The notes under the pieces were generated by a model. The model saw only the letters and a program-made list of their open reading frames with translations, was not told the DNA's origin and made no database searches. The position numbers and the translations under genes are program-made. Positions 60,326 through 64,000 of a stretch of 64,000 nt of DNA are shown in pieces (positions within the stretch are counted from its first letter, which is position 1; the number at the start of each line of letters is the position of its first letter). Location of the stretch: contig JAXMCV010000003.1 in NCBI GenBank assembly GCA_046349215.1, positions 496,001 through 560,000 on the forward strand, given 5' to 3'. This DNA comes from JAJXWB01 sp046349215 (GTDB lineage: Bacteria; Pseudomonadota; Alphaproteobacteria; Rhizobiales; Beijerinckiaceae).

Positions 60326-61408
60326 TTACGCGCTCAGGCCGCCGGCCAGCGTCGGGAAATCGAGCGGCCTGAATCCGTAGTGCGAGAGCCAGCGCACGTC
60401 CGCTTCGAAGAAGGGACGCAGATCGGGCATGCCGTATTTCAGCATGGCGATGCGGTCGATCCCCATACCCCAGGCGAAGCCCTGGTACTCTTCCGGATCG
60501 AGCCCGCAATTGCGCAGCACGTTGGGATGCACCATGCCGCAGCCGAGAATCTCCAGCCAGTCCTCGCCTTCGCCGAAGCGGATTTCGCCGCCCTGCCGCC
60601 GGCACTGGATGTCGACTTCCATCGAAGGTTCGGTGAACGGAAAGAAGGACGGGCGGAACCGCATCTTCACGTTCTTCACCTCGAAGAACGCCTTGCAGAA
60701 CTCCTCCAGCACCCACTTCAGGTGGCCCATGTGCGCCGTGCGGTCGATGACGAGGCCTTCGACCTGGTGGAATTGCGGCGTGTGGGTCGCGTCCGAATCG
60801 ATGCGGTACGTGCGCCCCGGGCAGATGACGCGGATCGGCGGCTTCTGCTGCAGCATGGTGCGCACCTGCACGGGGCTCGTGTGCGTGCGCAGAAGCTTGC
60901 GCTTTCCGTCGGCGCCCGGATTGAAGAAGAACGTGTCGTGCATCTCGCGGGCCGGATGGCCCTCGGGGAAGTTGAGCTTGGTGAAATTGTAGTCGTCGCT
61001 CTCGATGTCCGGACCTTCGGCGACCGAGAAGCCCATGTCTGCGAAAATTTCCGTCAGCTCGTCCATCACCTGGCTGATGGGATGGATACGGCCAAGATCG
61101 GGGCCGCCTGATCGCACCGGCAGGGTGACGTCCAGCGTCTCGGCGGCGAGCCGGGCTTCGAGCGCTGCGCCCTTGAGCAATGTCTTGCGCTCGGCAAGCG
61201 CCTCGCCGACCCGGTCCTTCAGCGCGTTGATCGCCGCGCCGGCGGTCTTGCGCTCGTCGGGCGCCATCTTGCCGAGCGTGGCGAGCAGGGCGGAGACGGA
61301 GCCCTTCTTGCCGAGCGCGGCGACGCGGACGTTTTCGAGCGCGGCTTCGTCGGCGGCGCCGGCGATCTGGCCGAGGATTTCAGTTTCGAGGGTCTGGAGA
61401 TCGGACAT
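60326..61408 (-). CDS. pheS: Phenylalanine-tRNA ligase alpha subunit
   Basis: This 360-residue subunit has the N-terminal coiled-coil and class II core. GRIHPISQVMDELTEIFADM, DTFFFNPGADGKRKLLRTHT (motif 2), RTYRIDSDATHTPQFHQVEG and AWGMGIDRIAMLKYGMPDLR (motif 3) are all present. It charges tRNA-Phe together with PheT. It lies after rplT behind an intrinsic terminator, so it probably has its own promoter or relies on partial read-through. The length is normal. Confidence 0.98.
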   Translation of the reverse strand: MSDLQTLETEILGQIAGAADEAALENVRVAALGKKGSVSALLATLGKMAPDERKTAGAAINALKDRVGEALAERKTLLKGAALEARLAAETLDVTLPVRSGGPDLGRIHPISQVMDELTEIFADMGFSVAEGPDIESDDYNFTKLNFPEGHPAREMHDTFFFNPGADGKRKLLRTHTSPVQVRTMLQQKPPIRVICPGRTYRIDSDATHTPQFHQVEGLVIDRTAHMGHLKWVLEEFCKAFFEVKNVKMRFRPSFFPFTEPSMEVDIQCRRQGGEIRFGEGEDWLEILGCGMVHPNVLRNCGLDPEEYQGFAWGMGIDRIAMLKYGMPDLRPFFEADVRWLSHYGFRPLDFPTLAGGLSA

Positions 61409-61477
61409 CTTGCCTACCGGATGGGTCGCGCGGCTTGTGCCACGCGAAAAATCGACTGTCGAGCGCGCCCAAACGCA

Positions 61478-61503
61478 AAAAGCCCGCCTGAGGGCGGGCT
61501 TTT
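61478..61503 (-). terminator. Intrinsic terminator after rplT
   Basis: AAAAGCCCGCC (61478-61488) and GGCGGGCTTTT (61493-61503) form an 11-bp stem with a four-base loop. On the minus strand the stem is followed by a run of five T. It lies 23 bases after the rplT stop and before pheS, so it should end most rpmI-rplT transcripts. The A/T ends also let it work on the + strand. Confidence 0.88.
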
Positions 61504-61525
61504 CGTCGGGTCGATCTCTAATGGA

Positions 61526-61891
61526 TCAAGCCGCCTGGGGCAGCGCCGCCTTGGCCTTTTCGACGATGGCCGCAAAAGCCGCCGGCTCGGCGATGGCGAG
61601 CTCGGACAGGACCTTGCGGTCGATCTCGACGCCGGCTTTGTTCAGGCCGTCGATGAAGCGCGAATAGGTCAGCCCGGCCTCGCGGACGGCGGCGTTCAGA
61701 CGCTGGATCCAGAGCGCGCGGAACACGCGCTTCTTGGCCTTGCGGTCGCGCGTGGCGTACTGCATCGACTTGTCGACAGCAGCCTTGGCCGTGCGGATCG
61801 TATTCTTGCGGCGACCGTAAAAGCCCTTGGCGGCCTTCAGGGTCTTCTTGTGCTTGGCGTGCGAGGTGACGCCTCTCTTGACGCGAGCCAT
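61526..61891 (-). CDS. rplT: 50S ribosomal protein L20
   Basis: This 121-residue protein starts MARVKRGVTSHAKHKKTLKA and contains GFYGRRKNTIRTAKAAVDKS and RKAKKRVFRALWIQRLNAAV, the L20 signature. It binds 23S rRNA early in 50S assembly, and in some bacteria represses its own operon. It is 35 bases after rpmI. The length is normal. Confidence 0.99.
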   Translation of the reverse strand: MARVKRGVTSHAKHKKTLKAAKGFYGRRKNTIRTAKAAVDKSMQYATRDRKAKKRVFRALWIQRLNAAVREAGLTYSRFIDGLNKAGVEIDRKVLSELAIAEPAAFAAIVEKAKAALPQAA

Positions 61892-61926
61892 TTGCAGAAC
61901 TCCTTGAAAGGATTGGAACTTCTACT

Positions 61927-62127
61927 TCAGCCGTTGGGCAGGAAGTACTTCTTCACGTTGTCGCCGTCCGTCTTGAACATGACGGACGTGCCGCGGAGGT
62001 TCCGGATCTGCTTCTTGGTCCGCTTGATCATGCCGTGGCGCTTGCCGCGCTGGGCATAGACCACCTTGCCGGAGCCGGTGATCTTGAAGCGCTTTTTCGC
62101 GCCCGACTTGGTCTTCAGCTTGGGCAT
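61927..62127 (-). CDS. rpmI: 50S ribosomal protein L35
   Basis: This 66-residue protein, MPKLKTKSGAKKRFKITGSG onward, matches L35 over its whole length, including QRGKRHGMIKRTKKQIRNLR. The ATG follows GGAGAGC. It is the first gene of rpmI-rplT; infC is not upstream, as is common in alphaproteobacteria. Confidence 0.99.
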   Translation of the reverse strand: MPKLKTKSGAKKRFKITGSGKVVYAQRGKRHGMIKRTKKQIRNLRGTSVMFKTDGDNVKKYFLPNG

Positions 62128-62236
62128 TTTGCTCTCCTGTGGACCGTCGCCGAGGCGCGGCCCCATGTTGTTCGCTTGGTTGAGCGAGGAAAACCGCCAC
62201 GGCAGCCCATCACTGGCCGGGCGGTTCGAAGGCGGG

Positions 62237-62266
62237 CTTATAAGCCGAAAAGCGCCGGCCGATCAA
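62237..62266 (-). promoter_or_regulatory. Predicted rpmI-rplT promoter
   Basis: On the minus strand TTGATC (62261-62266) and TATAAG (62237-62242) are 18 bases apart. The -10 box lies within a GGCTTATAAGCC palindrome at 62235-62246. Transcription would start near 62230 and leave a leader of about 100 bases before rpmI, long enough for an L20-type control structure, though none was identified. Confidence 0.5.
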
Positions 62267-62330
62267 GGCCTGCTTCCGCTGGACCGCCCGGCCAGACATG
62301 CTAGCGTCCGCCCCGAAATCGGGAGGATCC

Positions 62331-64000
62331 ATGGAGCGCTCGTTCGCGGCCGAAATCGAGAGCCTGAAGCTGGGCGAAGGCGAAACCTTCCACGGCGAGG
62401 GAATCCTGGCCGTCACCAAGGCCCTGCTGCAGTCCGGCGTCTCCTATGTCGGCGGCTACCAGGGCGCGCCTGTCTCCCACCTGCTCGACGTGATGGTGCA
62501 GGCTAGGGACTACATGGCCGAACTGGGCGTCCACGTTCAGGCCTGCACCAACGAGGCGTCGGCCGCCGCCATGCTCGGCGCCTCGATCGTCTATCCGGTG
62601 CGCGGCGCCGTCACCTGGAAGTCGATCGTCGGCACCAATGTCGCGGCCGACGCGCTGTCCAATCTCGCCTCGCCCGGCGTGAAGGGCGGCTGCCTGATCG
62701 TCGTCGGCGAGGATTACGGCGACGGGGCGAGCGTCATCCAGGAGCGCACCCACGCCTTCGCCATGAAATCGGCGGTCTGGCTGATGGACCCCAGGCCCGA
62801 CCTGCCGACCATCGTGCGCTGCGTGGAAAAATCCTTCGAACTGTCGGAAGCTTCGCATACGCCGGTCATCATGGAATTGCGCATCCGCGCCTGCCACGTG
62901 CAGGGCGAGTTCAAGGCCAAGGACAATGTAAAGCCGGCGATCTCGACGCTGAACAAGCGCCCGGCCGCGCCGCACGATTATGCGACGCTGTCGCATCCGC
63001 CTGTCACCTTCGGGCAGGAGAAGGCGAAATACGAGGAGCGCATGCCGGCGGCGCGGCGCTTCATCGTCGGCCACGGCCTCAACGAGAAATTCGACGGAAG
63101 GCACGGCGAGGTAGGAATCATCGTCCAGGGCGGCATCACCAATGCGCTGATCCGCGCGTTGCAGGAGATCGGCCTCGCCGATGCGCAGGGACGCTCCGAC
63201 CTGCCGATGCTGGTGCTGAACGTCGTCTATCCGCTGTGTCCCGAGGAAATCACCGGCTTCGCCATGGGCAAGAAGGCGGTGCTCGTGGTGGAAGAAAGCC
63301 AGCCCGAATATATCGAGCACGAGATTTCATCCATCCTGCGCCGCGCCGATATCCAGACGGCGCTGCACGGCAAGGACATGCTGCCGATGGCCGGCGAATA
63401 CACGTCGGAGGTCCTCGTCGGCGGGCTGGCGAAATTCATCGAGAAACACATCCCGCGCCTCGCCAACGCCGGCGCCAAGAACTATCTCGACGAAATCGCC
63501 GAACTGCGGAAGCAGGCGCTGGTCGCGCTCGGCGGACCGCCGCCCATTCGGCCGCCCGGCTTCTGCATCGGCTGTCCGGAGCGGCCGTTCTTCTCGGCGC
63601 TGAAGCTGGTCGAAAAAGAGCGCGGACCGTTCCACGTCTCCTCGGACATAGGCTGCCATTCCTTCGGCACCTTCCCGCCCTTCTCCTTCGGCAATTCGAT
63701 CCTCGGCTTCGGCATGTCGCTGGCGTCCAGCGCTGGCGTGCAGAGTTTTGTCGACAAGCGCCCCATCGCCATCATGGGCGACGGTGGCTTCTGGCATAAC
63801 GGCCTCCTGTCCGGCGTGACGGCGCGCCTGCTCAACAAGACCGACGGCCTGCTCGTCATCATGAAGAACGGCTACACGTCGGCGACCGGCACGCAGGACC
63901 TCGTGTCGACGCCGCGTTCTGAGGCCAAGCGCGAGGCGGGCGGAAACAGCACGACCGACACCGAAATGACGATCGAAGGCACGCTGAAGGGCCTCGGCGT
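62331..64000 (+). CDS. Indolepyruvate:ferredoxin oxidoreductase family protein, 5' part
   Basis: The first 556 codons are visible and the gene runs off the window. The start ATG follows GGGAGGATCC. The N-terminal half is a pyruvate:ferredoxin oxidoreductase domain (GEGILAVTKALLQSGVSYVG, QACTNEASAAAMLGASIVYP). The thiamine-diphosphate domain begins at GFCIGCPERPFFSALKLVEK and continues with IAIMGDGGFWHNGLLSGVTA, the GDG motif. Full-length aerobic versions of about 1150 residues oxidise aryl pyruvates from aromatic amino acids to aryl-acetyl-CoA. The gamma domain would lie downstream, outside the window. Confidence 0.92.
   Translation, partial: MERSFAAEIESLKLGEGETFHGEGILAVTKALLQSGVSYVGGYQGAPVSHLLDVMVQARDYMAELGVHVQACTNEASAAAMLGASIVYPVRGAVTWKSIVGTNVAADALSNLASPGVKGGCLIVVGEDYGDGASVIQERTHAFAMKSAVWLMDPRPDLPTIVRCVEKSFELSEASHTPVIMELRIRACHVQGEFKAKDNVKPAISTLNKRPAAPHDYATLSHPPVTFGQEKAKYEERMPAARRFIVGHGLNEKFDGRHGEVGIIVQGGITNALIRALQEIGLADAQGRSDLPMLVLNVVYPLCPEEITGFAMGKKAVLVVEESQPEYIEHEISSILRRADIQTALHGKDMLPMAGEYTSEVLVGGLAKFIEKHIPRLANAGAKNYLDEIAELRKQALVALGGPPPIRPPGFCIGCPERPFFSALKLVEKERGPFHVSSDIGCHSFGTFPPFSFGNSILGFGMSLASSAGVQSFVDKRPIAIMGDGGFWHNGLLSGVTARLLNKTDGLLVIMKNGYTSATGTQDLVSTPRSEAKREAGGNSTTDTEMTIEGTLKGLG

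Overview
This window is GC-rich, densely packed bacterial chromosome. Gene content points to an alphaproteobacterium of the Hyphomicrobiales (Rhizobiales): an LpoA-like lipoprotein beside rsmI/yraN, the hemW-rdgB-rph block, glnD, rpmI-rplT-pheS-pheT, an aerobic benzoyl-CoA (box) pathway, several TRAP and ABC solute importers, and two copies of a dispersed palindromic repeat of the GTCAT-GCGAG type found in that order. The genus cannot be fixed from the sequence. I see no tRNA, rRNA, CRISPR array, insertion sequence or prophage, and no gene-free stretch over 300 bases.

0-18.9 kb is mostly core genome. It holds a truncated pirin, a type III alkylsulfatase, rsmI with a yraN gene that carries an in-frame stop, an LpoA-like lipoprotein, hemW-rdgB-rph, a DHA2 drug exporter, an acyltransferase, a tandem universal stress protein and a glucan glucosyltransferase. 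At 14.4-18.9 kb lies an unusual convergent pair of operons: a dehydrogenase, a degenerate pterin-synthase-fold protein, a glycosyltransferase and a methyltransferase face a RibD-type reductase and a cytochrome b561. This is the best candidate for an undescribed biosynthetic system.

19.0-33.4 kb is a benzoate catabolic island. It encodes a benzoate-CoA ligase, an alpha/beta hydrolase, BoxC, BoxB, a secreted tannase-family esterase, BoxA, the shikimate-kinase-fused repressor BoxR and a branched-chain-type ABC importer. The boxC promoter carries two exact TGCA-N6-TGCA sites, one inside the promoter spacer and one in the leader. No boxD semialdehyde dehydrogenase is present, so the pathway must finish elsewhere.

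33.4-39.8 kb joins a GST, a VOC protein, a flavin hydroxylase and a DUF2783 protein to a complete TRAP importer behind a 22-bp inverted repeat. 39.8-48.6 kb holds an ArsB-like carrier, a second TRAP importer, a YeeE/YedE sulfur transporter, an SDR dehydrogenase, a fumarylacetoacetase-family enzyme, a HpaH-type hydratase and a MarR (HpaR-like) regulator. An ACATGT-centred palindrome occurs both at the TRAP promoter and at the SDR/hydrolase divergent promoter, which suggests one regulon.

48.6-64 kb returns to core functions: a chemoreceptor, gshB, glnD, grpE, a ChaA-type antiporter, alkB, gpmA, dapB, pheT, pheS, rplT, rpmI, and the 5' part of a large indolepyruvate:ferredoxin oxidoreductase that runs off the end.
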